This document shows positions 8,377-17,334 of a stretch of 64,000 nucleotides of DNA, piece by piece. The notes below the pieces were generated by a model. That model did no database searches and was not told the origin of the DNA. It saw only the letters and a list, made by a program, of their open reading frames with translations. The stretch is from Denitrobaculum sp965232285 (lineage in GTDB: Bacteria > Pseudomonadota > Alphaproteobacteria > Kiloniellales > Kiloniellaceae), in contig CBDDPL010000004.1 in NCBI GenBank assembly GCA_965232285.1, positions 186,001-250,000 of the forward strand, read 5' to 3'. Position numbers and translations under genes: made by a program. Within the stretch, counting starts at the first letter, position 1; each line of letters starts with the position of its first letter.

Positions 8377-10023
8377 TTAAGCGGTAGGTAACGAGATCGT
8401 CGGTCGAACGGAAGCTCTGCTTTCAAAGGCCGGCTTGGGAAAACTGCTCCCTTCGAGCGCTTGTTTCAGGGGCTGATCACCCCTGATGTTGGCCAGAAGC
8501 TGATAGTGATCGGGCATGTTGCGAAGCAGGTGCGCCTTGCGTTCCTCCAGCCTTCGACCGAAAGCCTGCCAATGTTCGTGACGCACCGACCCCTCCAGCG
8601 GGAAGTGCAGGTCCTTGAAAAAGCCCTTGGGGTGCAGCACGAAAATGAAGTTCCAGAAGTTGAAGAGCTTATAGTCCTTCGTGTCGAAGTGTTCGGGAAA
8701 ACGGGCCTTCCAGAGTTCGAGTTTTTCGCAGAGGGAATCCGGAAGGCGGGCGTCCTCGCGAGCAGATCGCCAGTAAGGATCCGGCCGGTTAGAGGTATAG
8801 TAGTGGGTCTGGATGAACTCCCTGATCTCTTCATAGAGATTGGTCATCAACTGGTTATAGCGGTTCGCCAAAGCCGGGCTGCCCTGCTTGTCGGGGAAGT
8901 GTCCCACCAGCCAGCGGGCCGCCATCTCGATCGTATAGATCGCGGTCGCCTCAAGCGGTTCTACGAAGCCGTTTGAAAGGCCGATCGCGACACAGTTTTT
9001 CACCCAGAAGCGGCGGGTATGTCCCACGCGCATCTTAATCACCCGGACCTCGGGATCGGGCGCGTCCTTGGGCAGGTCCCCGATGGCCCGCAGATGCTGG
9101 AAGAACTCGTCTCGTGCTTCCTCGTCGCTTCGAAAGGCGCTCGAGAAGACGTAGCCGGTGCCGACACGGCTGTAGAGTGGCACGCGCCACACCCACCCGG
9201 CCCCCAGGGCCGTCGCGCGCGTGCAGGGTTCGATCTTGGTGGGGTCGCGATGCGGTAGCTGAACCGGGATCGCCCGGTCGTTCAGCAGGTAATCGCCATA
9301 GGGGATAAAGGGCTCCTTCAAGACTTCCTTCATGATCATGCTTTTGAAGCCCGTGCAGTCGATCACGAACTCCACCGGCCGGTAACCGCCCTGTTCAAGC
9401 TGGAGCCCCGATATTCTGCCTTCTTCGTCCTGGAACACCTCGACGACATCATCCCGGATGTGTTGGACGCCCCGTGTCACCGCCACATCGCGCATGAACT
9501 CGCCGAACAGACCCGCATCCAGGTGATAGGCATAACCAATCGCCTTTTCATAGTTCTCGCCATTCAGGGCGCGCGGCCCCTTGCGGGCGTGGATCAGCGC
9601 CGAGTTGGCGGTCATGTTGTCGGTGACGGCAGGTTCGGCACCGTAGGGGCCGAACCTGTTGAAGTGATAGGCCGGTGCGTATCCACCCACGTTGTTGGGG
9701 AAGTTGAAGGGATGATAGAAGGCGAAGGGTTTGCTGTGATCGTCGACGGCCCAATCGCCGAAGCGGACGCTGATCTTGAAGGAAGCATTGCAGCGCCGGA
9801 ACAACTCGGCTTCGTCGATGCCGAGCTGCTGCATCAACTGCGGCATACCCGCCACCGTGGCTTCGCCGACACCGACGGTCGGGACCTTTGGCGATTCGAT
9901 GAGTGTAACTTTGACGGCCGGGCCTTCGCGGAAGCTATTGATAAACGTGCTGATAATCATGGCGGTCAGCCAGCCCGCGGTTCCGCCCCCGACAATTGTT
10001 ACGTTTTCCACTCTTTCGCCCAT
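8377..10023 (-). CDS. Flavin-dependent tryptophan halogenase family protein (copy 1)
   Basis: 548 residues. FAD-binding GGGTAGW at 12-18, catalytic-lysine segment ASFKISVRF with Lys83, the WVWRVP motif at 277-282 (WxWxIP of FAD-dependent halogenases), and EPLEAT at 355-360, which holds the catalytic Glu. These enzymes use FADH2 from a partner reductase and chloride or bromide to make an enzyme-bound haloamine. The substrate is unknown: the protein belongs to the broad family outside antibiotic clusters. A good Shine-Dalgarno (GGAGGGG) lies 5 bases before the ATG. Its paralog is immediately upstream. Confidence 0.88.
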   Translation of the reverse strand: MGERVENVTIVGGGTAGWLTAMIISTFINSFREGPAVKVTLIESPKVPTVGVGEATVAGMPQLMQQLGIDEAELFRRCNASFKISVRFGDWAVDDHSKPFAFYHPFNFPNNVGGYAPAYHFNRFGPYGAEPAVTDNMTANSALIHARKGPRALNGENYEKAIGYAYHLDAGLFGEFMRDVAVTRGVQHIRDDVVEVFQDEEGRISGLQLEQGGYRPVEFVIDCTGFKSMIMKEVLKEPFIPYGDYLLNDRAIPVQLPHRDPTKIEPCTRATALGAGWVWRVPLYSRVGTGYVFSSAFRSDEEARDEFFQHLRAIGDLPKDAPDPEVRVIKMRVGHTRRFWVKNCVAIGLSNGFVEPLEATAIYTIEMAARWLVGHFPDKQGSPALANRYNQLMTNLYEEIREFIQTHYYTSNRPDPYWRSAREDARLPDSLCEKLELWKARFPEHFDTKDYKLFNFWNFIFVLHPKGFFKDLHFPLEGSVRHEHWQAFGRRLEERKAHLLRNMPDHYQLLANIRGDQPLKQALEGSSFPKPAFESRASVRPTISLPTA

Positions 10024-10210
10024 TGTCCCCTCCGGCTCAGGCGCTGATCATGATGGCGACTGCAAAACGCCTTTCGCTTCGCCGATCGGTGACGCTTAAC
10101 TCCCCAAAAGCGCAACCAGCGTTAGATTACACGTAAACGCGCCGGCGATGCCAGCCTGAGGGCTGTTTTGTCGAAGGAAATAGCTGCACCGCCGGCGGCC
10201 GGCAGGGGAC

Positions 10211-11860
10211 TCAGTTTATCGGCAGGCCGATCGTGGGACGCTGCAGGGCTTTGCGTTCGAAGAGCGGGCGCTGATCACCTGTCGGGGGATCCTGAAGCGC
10301 CGGCGTTTGAACTTCGCCGCGGATTCCGGCCAGGAGTTCATAGTGTCCGGGCAGTTTCTCAAGCAAGTCGCGTTTCTGTTGTTCCAGATGCTGTCCGAAC
10401 TGCTGCCAGTGACCGGGATGCACCGATCCCTCGAGCGGAAATTCGATGTCATCGAAAAAGCGCTTTGCGCAAAGGATGTAGATGTAATTCCAGTGATCGA
10501 AAAGCTTGAAGTTCTGGGAGTCGTAGTTGTCGGGGAAGCGGTGGCGCCAGAGTTCCAGCTTTTCCTTCAAAGATTCCGTCAGACGCGATTCCTTGCGCGC
10601 CTCCCGCCAGAAGGGCTCAGGACGATTTGAAGTGTGGTAGTGGGTTAGAATGAAGTCGCGGATCTCATCGAACAGGCCGGTCATCAACGTGTTGTAGCGT
10701 TTGGCGAGCACGGGGCTGCAGCTCTTGTCCGGCAGGTTCGTGACCAGGAAACGCGCCGCCATTTCAACGCTGAAGATGGCTGTCGCCTCCAGTGGCTCGA
10801 CAAAGCCGCTGGCCAGGCCCATGGCGACGCAGTTCTTGACCCAGAAACGCCGGCTGCGGCCGACCCGCATCTTGATCACGCGTGCTTCGGGATCCGGCGC
10901 ATCGGCCGGGAGGTCGCCGTTGCTGCGCAGATGAGTGAAGAACTCGCTCTTTGCTTCTTCCTCGCTCCTGAATTTGCTGGAATAGACATAACCGGTGCCC
11001 ACGCGGCTGTAGAGGGGCACGCGCCAGACCCAGCCGGCGCCAAGCGCGGTCGCCCGGGTCCCCGGTTCGATCCTGGTGGGGTCCCGGTGCGGCAATTGCA
11101 CAGGAATGGCGCGGTCGTTCAGCAGATAGTCGTCGTAGGGTTCGAAGGGTTCCCCGAGAGTCTGTTTGAGGATCAGTCCCCGGAAGCCTGTGCAGTCGAC
11201 GATGAACTCGATCGGATAGTGGCCGCGTTCCTCCAGCCGCAGGGCGGCGATTGCGCCCGATTCATCCTGGACCACCTCGACGACCTCGTCCGGGATAAAC
11301 TCTACGCCGCGCTGCAGAGCGAGATCACGCATGAATTCCCCGAAGAGCCCGGCATCCAGGTGATAGGCGTAACCCACCGCCTTGTCGAAATTACCGTCGC
11401 CGACCTGCTGCGGTCCTTTGAGGGCCTCCACGAGAGTGCAGTTGGCCACCATGTTCTCCGCGATTGTCGGATCCGTACCATGAGGGCCGAATTTCTTGAA
11501 GTGATAGGCAGGGGCGTAACCGCCGAGGTTCGTGGGGTACTGCAGTGGATGATTGAAGTTTTCCGGGTTGCCGTTGGCATCGACGCGCCAGCCCCCGAAG
11601 CGGACGTTCAGCTTAAAGGATGCGTTGCAGCGGCGGATCAGTTCCGCTTCGTCGATGCCGAGTTGCTGCATCAGGAAGGGCATACCGGCAACCGTCGATT
11701 CGCCGACGCCGACCGTCGGAATCTTAGGAGATTCGATCAGGCTGACTTTGAGCGGCGTTCCGTTTCGAAACTTGTTGGCGTAAGTTGCGATGACCATGGC
11801 GGCCAGCCAGCCAGCCGTGCCGCCGCCGACAATCGTGATCTTCTCGACCCGGTTCGTCAT
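10211..11860 (-). CDS. Flavin-dependent tryptophan halogenase family protein (copy 2)
   Basis: 549 residues from the ATG at 11860, which has a G-rich Shine-Dalgarno just upstream; a GTG two codons earlier is also possible. Same motifs at the same positions as copy 1: GGGTAGW (12-18), Lys83 in ASFKLNVRF, WVWRVP, EPLEAT. The two proteins align over their full length with high identity, so they arose by tandem duplication, but they differ in the residues around the substrate pocket and in the C-terminal tail. No flavin reductase or TonB receptor gene is in the neighbourhood. The two copies lie 187 bases apart in the same direction. Confidence 0.88.
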   Translation of the reverse strand: MTNRVEKITIVGGGTAGWLAAMVIATYANKFRNGTPLKVSLIESPKIPTVGVGESTVAGMPFLMQQLGIDEAELIRRCNASFKLNVRFGGWRVDANGNPENFNHPLQYPTNLGGYAPAYHFKKFGPHGTDPTIAENMVANCTLVEALKGPQQVGDGNFDKAVGYAYHLDAGLFGEFMRDLALQRGVEFIPDEVVEVVQDESGAIAALRLEERGHYPIEFIVDCTGFRGLILKQTLGEPFEPYDDYLLNDRAIPVQLPHRDPTRIEPGTRATALGAGWVWRVPLYSRVGTGYVYSSKFRSEEEAKSEFFTHLRSNGDLPADAPDPEARVIKMRVGRSRRFWVKNCVAMGLASGFVEPLEATAIFSVEMAARFLVTNLPDKSCSPVLAKRYNTLMTGLFDEIRDFILTHYHTSNRPEPFWREARKESRLTESLKEKLELWRHRFPDNYDSQNFKLFDHWNYIYILCAKRFFDDIEFPLEGSVHPGHWQQFGQHLEQQKRDLLEKLPGHYELLAGIRGEVQTPALQDPPTGDQRPLFERKALQRPTIGLPIN

Positions 11861-12096
11861 TTCCACCCCCCTCGTCGCGACTATTCCGCCGCTCTTTTAC
11901 GCATACCCTTGTGTGCTATTATATGTTTGTGAGCAGTTGAATCAAATCGCGTAGAGCAGGAAAGCCGGTTCATCCCGTTTTACGGAAGCGAACTCGAAAC
12001 AAAGAGTTGAAATGCTTGGCTAACGAAGTCTTAACCTGCGGCAGGCAGACTCCGTTGCTCGTGTTTTTCTCTTAACGGCAGCCAAAGGCCGGCGCG

Positions 12097-12297
12097 ATGG
12101 ATGACGATCTGAAACAGCGCGATCTTTCCAGCAAGCCCGATTCGCAGCTAACGGCGGACGAACGCAAGGAATTGAAACGGCGTTTCGATGAGTTCGTCGG
12201 GATCATGCGCTCACAGGGCATGGTGCCCAATGAGCCGGCTGAAAAGCCGAAGCGTGTGGAAAAGTGGAACCCGGCCACTCACGGCCGCCGGAAGTAA
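12097..12297 (+). CDS. Small hypothetical protein
   Basis: 66 residues, highly charged: an amphipathic helix (DERKELKRRFDEFVGIMRSQG, about 21-41) followed by a basic proline-containing tail ending KWNPATHGRRK. No known family recognised. It converges on sspB with 21 bases between the stops. Codon use is like that of neighbouring genes, but the ribosome binding site is weak. Confidence 0.5.
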   Translation: MDDDLKQRDLSSKPDSQLTADERKELKRRFDEFVGIMRSQGMVPNEPAEKPKRVEKWNPATHGRRK

Positions 12298-12318
12298 AGC
12301 TCTCTACTTCTTCGGGGC

Positions 12319-12903
12319 TTACTTCTTCCGGAAGGTGTCAAGGGTGACCACGTTGCCCGATTCCTCTTCGCTTTCCGAAGTCTCATCGCTGTCGTCCGTG
12401 GCCTTCGGCTCATTGCCGACGGCTTCGTCGGCTTTGACCAGCCCGTCCTTGGTCACTGGTTCCTGATCCGGCACCGCCTCGTCGTCGGCGGTGGGGTCGT
12501 CATCCGCCGCGGTTTCCTCATCGCCATTGTCGCCCACATCGAACTGCAGGCCGAAGCGCACGGACGGGTCTGCAAAGGCTGCAACCGCCTCGAAGGGAAT
12601 GGTCAGCTTTTCCGGGACGTCCGAAAAGCTCAAAGTCACACTGAAGCTGTCGTCGTGAACCGTGAGATCCCAGAACTGATACTGGAGAATGATGGTCATC
12701 TCGCCCGGATAGCGCTCGCGCAGATGATCCGGGATTTCGACGGCGGGGTGATCCGTCCGGAAGGTAATGTAAAAATGATGCTCGCCGGGGAGGCCGTTTT
12801 CTGCCGCATAGCTCAGGGAACGATGGACGACCGACAGCAGGGCGTCTTCCACCATGCGGTCATATCGCAGCGCGTTTTCCGAGCGATCCTTGTCGTCCGC
12901 CAT
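12319..12903 (-). CDS. sspB: SspB family adaptor (ClpXP specificity-enhancing factor, alpha type)
   Basis: SspB binds the ssrA tag on stalled translation products and tethers them to ClpX. 194 residues: an N-terminal substrate-binding domain (about 1-115, with LPGEHHFYITFRTDHPAVEIP), a long acidic linker (~118-180, rich in D/E), and a short C-terminal tail NVVTLDTFRKK that corresponds to the ClpX-binding tail. Acidic linker and tail are standard in SspB. The tmRNA gene that makes the tag lies immediately upstream on the same strand. Confidence 0.9.
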   Translation of the reverse strand: MADDKDRSENALRYDRMVEDALLSVVHRSLSYAAENGLPGEHHFYITFRTDHPAVEIPDHLRERYPGEMTIILQYQFWDLTVHDDSFSVTLSFSDVPEKLTIPFEAVAAFADPSVRFGLQFDVGDNGDEETAADDDPTADDEAVPDQEPVTKDGLVKADEAVGNEPKATDDSDETSESEEESGNVVTLDTFRKK

Positions 12904-13019
12904 GCCTCGTTTGTCCTATCCCCCTCTGCCCGTTGCGTTTTTTATCGGGCAGCCGTTTTCTAAGCCTTTGATCTTGCTTTCAATAGAGACACCCCGGAAA
13001 GGGAAGCGCCTCCATGACG

Positions 13020-13380
13020 GCAAGCGGTGGGGCGCTTCTGTTGCCAGGTGCGCCCCGAACCCCGCCTCGACGTGTGAAGGCCGAGGGCTTAAGTTGGCTA
13101 CCAGCCGCTATTAAGCGGCGAGGCGAGCCTCACTGTAGTTGTCATTGGCAACTATAGTCTTGGCCCGATAACGGCGGTACCATGCCGGGCACCAAACACA
13201 TCTTTACCACGCACGTCGATCCTGTTTCGCCCCCTCGATCCCGGCTGCACCCTCGATCCGCGAAATGACGGAAAGTGTGGTTTGAAGCCGGTTTTGGTGG
13301 AGGCGCCGGGTACTGCCCCCGGGTCCGTAACGCTTATTCCACATGCCTGTGTAGCGCCATAGTCGGTTTCCCGACGGCTC
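13020..13380 (-). ncRNA. ssrA: Two-piece (circularly permuted) tmRNA, alpha type
   Basis: tmRNA rescues stalled ribosomes and adds a degradation tag. On the minus strand the gene begins with the acceptor piece, which ends in an encoded ACCA at 13298-13295. A ~60-base intervening segment (13294-13235) follows, then the coding piece starting GGGGGCG at 13234. The 7-bp acceptor stem GGGGGCG / CGCCTCC forms between the pieces and has the G3-U pair that AlaRS recognises. GGATCGACG after the stem matches the tmRNA D-loop region. The T-arm is CCGGG-7 bases-CCCGG. The tag frame is at 13149-13111. The outer ends (13380 and 13020) are approximate. A 7-bp hairpin at 13029-13056 is probably part of the coding piece. 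Confidence 0.93.
13111..13149 (-). other. ssrA: tmRNA tag reading frame (resume codon to stop)
   Basis: Reading on the minus strand from GCC at 13149: ANDNYSEARLAA followed by TAA (13113-13111), preceded by TATAGTT, which matches the TAGTC resume context of E. coli tmRNA. With the alanine charged on tmRNA, the full tag is AANDNYSEARLAA, ending in the LAA that ClpX recognises. Confidence 0.95.
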
Positions 13381-13643
13381 CAATATAAGGGCTTTCCTTC
13401 TGGGTTGAAAGCCTTGCTGACCGGAAAGCTGTTTGCGGTCTCCTCTGTCCATCCGCGCGCCCAATATGCTGTGGTGTCAGAGGCACGCGGGCGCTAAACT
13501 TTGGGGGTGCGGGTTGGATTCCGCGATTCGGAGCCGCAGCTTTGCCTGTTCCAGGGATTATCCTTTGATTTTATGCCTTGAACGATGGGAATTTGAGGTG
13601 TTTCAGGTGTGTTTAGTCATTCACGTATGAGCGCAAGAGGCAG

Positions 13644-14438
13644 ATGAGACAGTATCTCGACCTGCTGCGGCATGTGCGGCACAAGGGCGTCGACAAAGGC
13701 GACCGGACCGGGACCGGCACGCGCAGCGTTTTCGGCTATCAGATGCGCTTCGACCTCGCGCAGGGTTTCCCGTTGGTCACGACCAAGAAGCTCCACGTCA
13801 AGTCGATCATTCACGAACTCCTTTGGTTCCTGCAGGGCGACACCAACATTGCCTATCTCAAGGCAAACGGTGTGCGCATCTGGGATGAATGGGCGGATGA
13901 GAACGGCGATCTCGGCCCGGTTTATGGCGCGCAGTGGCGTTCCTGGCCCGGACCGGACGGCCAGAGCTATGACCAGATAGAGAGCTTGATCTCACAGATT
14001 CGCACGAATCCCGATTCGCGCCGTCTGATCGTCAGTGCCTGGAATGTGGCGAACGTCGATTCCATGGCGCTGCCGCCCTGTCATTGCCTGTTTCAGTTCT
14101 ATGTCGCCGAGGGGAAGCTCTCCTGCCAGCTCTATCAGCGAAGCGCCGACATCTTCCTCGGCGTGCCTTTCAACATCGCCTCCTATGCCTTGCTGACGCT
14201 CATGATCGCCCAGGTGACCGGACTGAAACCAGGCGAATTCATTCATACTCTGGGCGACGCCCATCTCTACAGCAATCACTTCGAGCAGGCGGATCAGCAG
14301 TTGCAGCGGGAGCCCTTGCCTCTGCCGCGGATGCTGTTCAAGCGGGATGTGCGGGACATCTTCGACTTCACCTACGAAGACTTCGAACTGCAGGGCTATG
14401 AGGCGCATCCGCATATCGCCGCGGCGGTCGCGGTTTAG
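13644..14438 (+). CDS. thyA: Thymidylate synthase
   Basis: Methylates dUMP to dTMP using 5,10-methylenetetrahydrofolate, leaving dihydrofolate. 264 residues, the exact length of E. coli ThyA. Catalytic Cys146 lies in ALPPCHCLFQFY, and the folate/dUMP segments GVPFNIASYALL and HLYSNH are intact. Its stop is directly followed by the folA start, so dihydrofolate made here is recycled by the next gene product. The ~260 bases between ssrA and thyA should hold the promoter, but no convincing boxes were seen. Confidence 0.97.
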   Translation: MRQYLDLLRHVRHKGVDKGDRTGTGTRSVFGYQMRFDLAQGFPLVTTKKLHVKSIIHELLWFLQGDTNIAYLKANGVRIWDEWADENGDLGPVYGAQWRSWPGPDGQSYDQIESLISQIRTNPDSRRLIVSAWNVANVDSMALPPCHCLFQFYVAEGKLSCQLYQRSADIFLGVPFNIASYALLTLMIAQVTGLKPGEFIHTLGDAHLYSNHFEQADQQLQREPLPLPRMLFKRDVRDIFDFTYEDFELQGYEAHPHIAAAVAV

Positions 14439-14966
14439 ATGGGGATTTCGGTGAGCGGGCAGGCACGGCTGGCCCTGATCTGGGCAATGAGCGAAAATCG
14501 CGTGATCGGCAAGGACAATGCTTTGCCCTGGCGACTCTCAGCCGATTTGAAGCACTTCAAGGCGACCACGCTGGGCAAGCCGGTCGTGATGGGCCGCAAG
14601 ACCTTCGAATCGATCGGGCGTCCGTTGCCTGGCCGAACCAACATCGTTATCACCCGGCAGGCGGCGTATCAGCCGGAGGGCGTCACAGTCGTCAAGGACG
14701 TGGCTTCTGCGCTTGACGCCGGGCGCACGGCCGCCGAGGCGAACGGCGTCTCCGAGGTCATGGTGATCGGCGGTGCCGAGATCTATGCGCTTATGCTGGA
14801 GCATGCCGAGCGTCTTTACGTGACCGAGATCAGCGGTGTCTTTGAAGGCGATGCCTATTTTCCTGTCTTTGACAGCAGCCGCTGGGTGGAAAGCAGCCGC
14901 GCGTTTCATGCCCAGTCAGCGGATGGACAGCCGGCCCACAGTTTCGTTGTCTACGATTTAGCGTAG
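14439..14966 (+). CDS. folA: Dihydrofolate reductase
   Basis: Reduces dihydrofolate to tetrahydrofolate with NADPH. 175 residues. Visible: LALIWAMSENRVIGKDNALPW (Met20-type loop, around 11-31, with PW), GKPVVMGRKTFESIG (cofactor-binding), and VIGGAEIYAL (GG loop). The N-terminus has about ten residues more than E. coli FolA before the first strand. It begins on the base after the thyA stop, so the two are translationally coupled. Confidence 0.95.
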   Translation: MGISVSGQARLALIWAMSENRVIGKDNALPWRLSADLKHFKATTLGKPVVMGRKTFESIGRPLPGRTNIVITRQAAYQPEGVTVVKDVASALDAGRTAAEANGVSEVMVIGGAEIYALMLEHAERLYVTEISGVFEGDAYFPVFDSSRWVESSRAFHAQSADGQPAHSFVVYDLA

Positions 14967-15089
14967 AATCTTGCCTTGAGGGGCGCGGGTGATTTAGTAA
15001 TCTCCGCGCGATGCCGTCTTTTCATCGATATGTAAGACTCCGGCGGTTTTTTCCTTCGCTTCTGCGCCTTTCAAGAATTCGGCCCCTTT

Positions 15090-16112
15090 ATGAACATACT
15101 TTACGTCGGCAGTTGTCAGGGGTTCCGCGAAGCCGGTAGATCCTACTATATCCCGAAAAAGCTGGTGAACGGCTTTACCCGGAACGGCCATAACGTCTAC
15201 GTGTTTAACGACCGCGATTTTGCGCGCTTCGCGAACATCTTTCGTTCGCGCAAGTGGGGCATCGCGCCGATGAACCGGAAGCTCCTCGAGATCTGTGAGG
15301 ACTTCGCGCCCGATTTGATCGTGCTCGGCCACTGCGAGATGGTCTCGAACGAGACGCTGAACGCAATCCGGGACATCTGCCTGGGCGTCAAGATCGTCTA
15401 CCGAAACGTCGATCCCCTGATCCATACCCAGAATGTGAAGGATATCAAACGCCGGGTCGGCGTTGTGGACGGGATCTTCATCACCACGGCCGGCGAGAGT
15501 CTCAGGCAGTTCGAGAGCGACGGCGGTTTCGTCGCCTTCATGCCGAACCCGGTTGATCGGGCCGTTGACACTGTGCGGAGCTTCGAACAGGACTGCTCTC
15601 ACGATTTGTTTTTTGCGGGCGGGTCGCTCGGCGAGCGTGACGAGCGCCGCGAGCTGGTCAAAAGCCTGCGTTCAAAGCGGCCCGATCTTCGTTTCTCCGT
15701 GCATGGCGGCGGTCTGAACAACGACTATCTCTTCGGCAAGGCCTATATGAAGCGCCTTTCCGAAAGCAAGATGGGCCTCTGCCTCAACCGGACCTACGAC
15801 TATCATTGGTATTCATCGGACCGCATGTCCCAGTATATGGGCAATGGGCTGGTGACGTTGCTGCGTCGCGGCACAGGCTTCGAAGAATACTTCGGCGAAG
15901 AGGATCTCGCTTACTATGCAGACGAAGAGGAACTGCTGCGTAAGATCGACGCTTTCCTGAGCGATGACGCCCTGCGGCGCAGGGTGGCCGAGAATGGCTG
16001 GCGCAAGATCCATGAGGCCTTCTCGGCGGAAAAGGTCACGCAGTACATTCTCGACATGACCTACGGGGACAAACCTTCTTTCGACTGCTGCTGGCCCGCA
16101 ACGCGCTACTGA
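15090..16112 (+). CDS. CgeB-like glycosyltransferase
   Basis: 340 residues without signal peptide. N-terminal Rossmann-like start MNILYVGSCQGFREAGRSYY and C-terminal GT-B features: SSDRMSQYMGNGLVTLLRRG and a 'EEYFGEEDLAYYADEEELL' stretch as in CgeB/DUF3880 proteins, with the usual glycosyl-transferase C-terminal helix. The donor and acceptor are unknown. It begins the small surface-polysaccharide cluster 15-18.6 kb, facing a GT2 gene. Confidence 0.8.
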   Translation: MNILYVGSCQGFREAGRSYYIPKKLVNGFTRNGHNVYVFNDRDFARFANIFRSRKWGIAPMNRKLLEICEDFAPDLIVLGHCEMVSNETLNAIRDICLGVKIVYRNVDPLIHTQNVKDIKRRVGVVDGIFITTAGESLRQFESDGGFVAFMPNPVDRAVDTVRSFEQDCSHDLFFAGGSLGERDERRELVKSLRSKRPDLRFSVHGGGLNNDYLFGKAYMKRLSESKMGLCLNRTYDYHWYSSDRMSQYMGNGLVTLLRRGTGFEEYFGEEDLAYYADEEELLRKIDAFLSDDALRRRVAENGWRKIHEAFSAEKVTQYILDMTYGDKPSFDCCWPATRY

Positions 16113-16131
16113 CTTGCCTGCCGGCCCGCGA

Positions 16132-16938
16132 TCAGCCGCTGGCGTCGCCGGCTGGATGGGACGTGCCGGCGGGCTTCGTCTGCTGTTCCTGGATAAAGAG
16201 CGCTTTGTAGTAGGAAAAGAGCTGATAGAGCGCGGCCATGACGGCCAGCAGAAAGCCCATCTTGCCTTCGCGGTAACCCTTGCGTCCCCAGAGCGCTTTC
16301 AGAAAGCGGTGGCCGGCGCGCCGCAGCACGGTGCGAAAGGGCGGCAGAGGTTTTTGCGCCATGTCGATGGCGCGCATGTCCGTGTACCAGCAGAGCCGTT
16401 TGATCATGTCGTTCAGGTCACGGTCGACCAGATGGACGATATGGCCCTTCAGTTCGCGCACCGGGTTCTTGAGTTCCAGGCTCGGATGGATGCGCTGCAG
16501 CCCCCAGGTCTTGCAGCCCTTCGCGAAGAGCCGGTCACCGGCGGACGCGCCGAAAGACCCGGCCCAGCCGTAGCGAACCAGGCGATTGCCGACGTAGTTG
16601 TCGAAGCGGATCTTGTAGCAGCCCGCAATCCCCTCATTGACCACCTGCCGAACTTCCTCGGCGGTTTCCGGCAGGACCCGTTCGTCGGCGTCGAGTTCGA
16701 GGATGAAGGGGCCTTCGCAGGCTTCGATGCCGAAATTCCGGCGTGCGCCCTCGATGTCCCAGGATCCCTCCAGAATACGCGAGGTGTAGTTCTCCACAAT
16801 CTGCCGGGTGCCGTCCGTGCACTTATCGAGGACCACCACGATCTCGTCGCAAAAGGCCAGCGACTTCAGCGCGTCCTCAATCATCTCTTCTTCGTTGTGC
16901 GCAACGATGAGCCCTGACAGACGGTTGCCTTCTTGCAT
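16132..16938 (-). CDS. Glycosyltransferase family 2 (WaaE/KdtX-like)
   Basis: 268 residues from the ATG at 16938, which directly precedes the first strand MQEGNRLSGLIVAHNEEEMI. The longer frame to 17070 adds 44 residues with no GT character. The nucleotide-sugar site has CTDGT and the DxD-like LELDADERV. The C-terminal part resembles lipopolysaccharide core beta-glucosyltransferases of the WaaE/KdtX group, which add sugars to the inner core. It is convergent with the CgeB-like gene, separated by 19 bases. Confidence 0.85.
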   Translation of the reverse strand: MQEGNRLSGLIVAHNEEEMIEDALKSLAFCDEIVVVLDKCTDGTRQIVENYTSRILEGSWDIEGARRNFGIEACEGPFILELDADERVLPETAEEVRQVVNEGIAGCYKIRFDNYVGNRLVRYGWAGSFGASAGDRLFAKGCKTWGLQRIHPSLELKNPVRELKGHIVHLVDRDLNDMIKRLCWYTDMRAIDMAQKPLPPFRTVLRRAGHRFLKALWGRKGYREGKMGFLLAVMAALYQLFSYYKALFIQEQQTKPAGTSHPAGDASG

Positions 16939-17334
16939 AGAGGATCCGTTCCTTGCGTCCCTCAATGGCAGTTGCCTCCTCGCGCATTGGGGGATATCCA
17001 GGCCGTTCAGGCCAGTGTAACACTGAGGGAGGTTTATAGTGATTCCCCGGGCGTCGTACAGGATTTTCACCAGCGCGATGCGGTGACGGCCCCTCGCGCA
17101 GATCGATGTTCCGGGAGATTATTCGCCTTTGCAGAGGTTGATCTGGCTGGACAACGCAGGTGTCGCGCGGATAGATACCAGCGAATGGTCCGGTAAACCC
17201 GAAACGAAAGATTGCGCGCGATGAAGAGGTTTCATCGACTGCCGACAGGCTTACGGCGCCCAACCTGATTGTTTCCCCTGCCGGTTGGGGCTGCTTTTGC
17301 GCCTGTTTTGGTTACTGAATTTGATTAGAGATCT

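Noticed and set aside
13029..13056. GGGGCGC/GCGCCCC hairpin as terminator of ssrA
   Set aside because: There is no U-run after it on the minus strand and it lies where the coding piece still needs pseudoknot sequence, so it is treated as part of the tmRNA.
16939..17070. Longer start for the GT2 glycosyltransferase at 17070
   Set aside because: The extra 44 residues precede the first strand of the GT2 fold and have no similarity; the ATG at 16938 fits the family.
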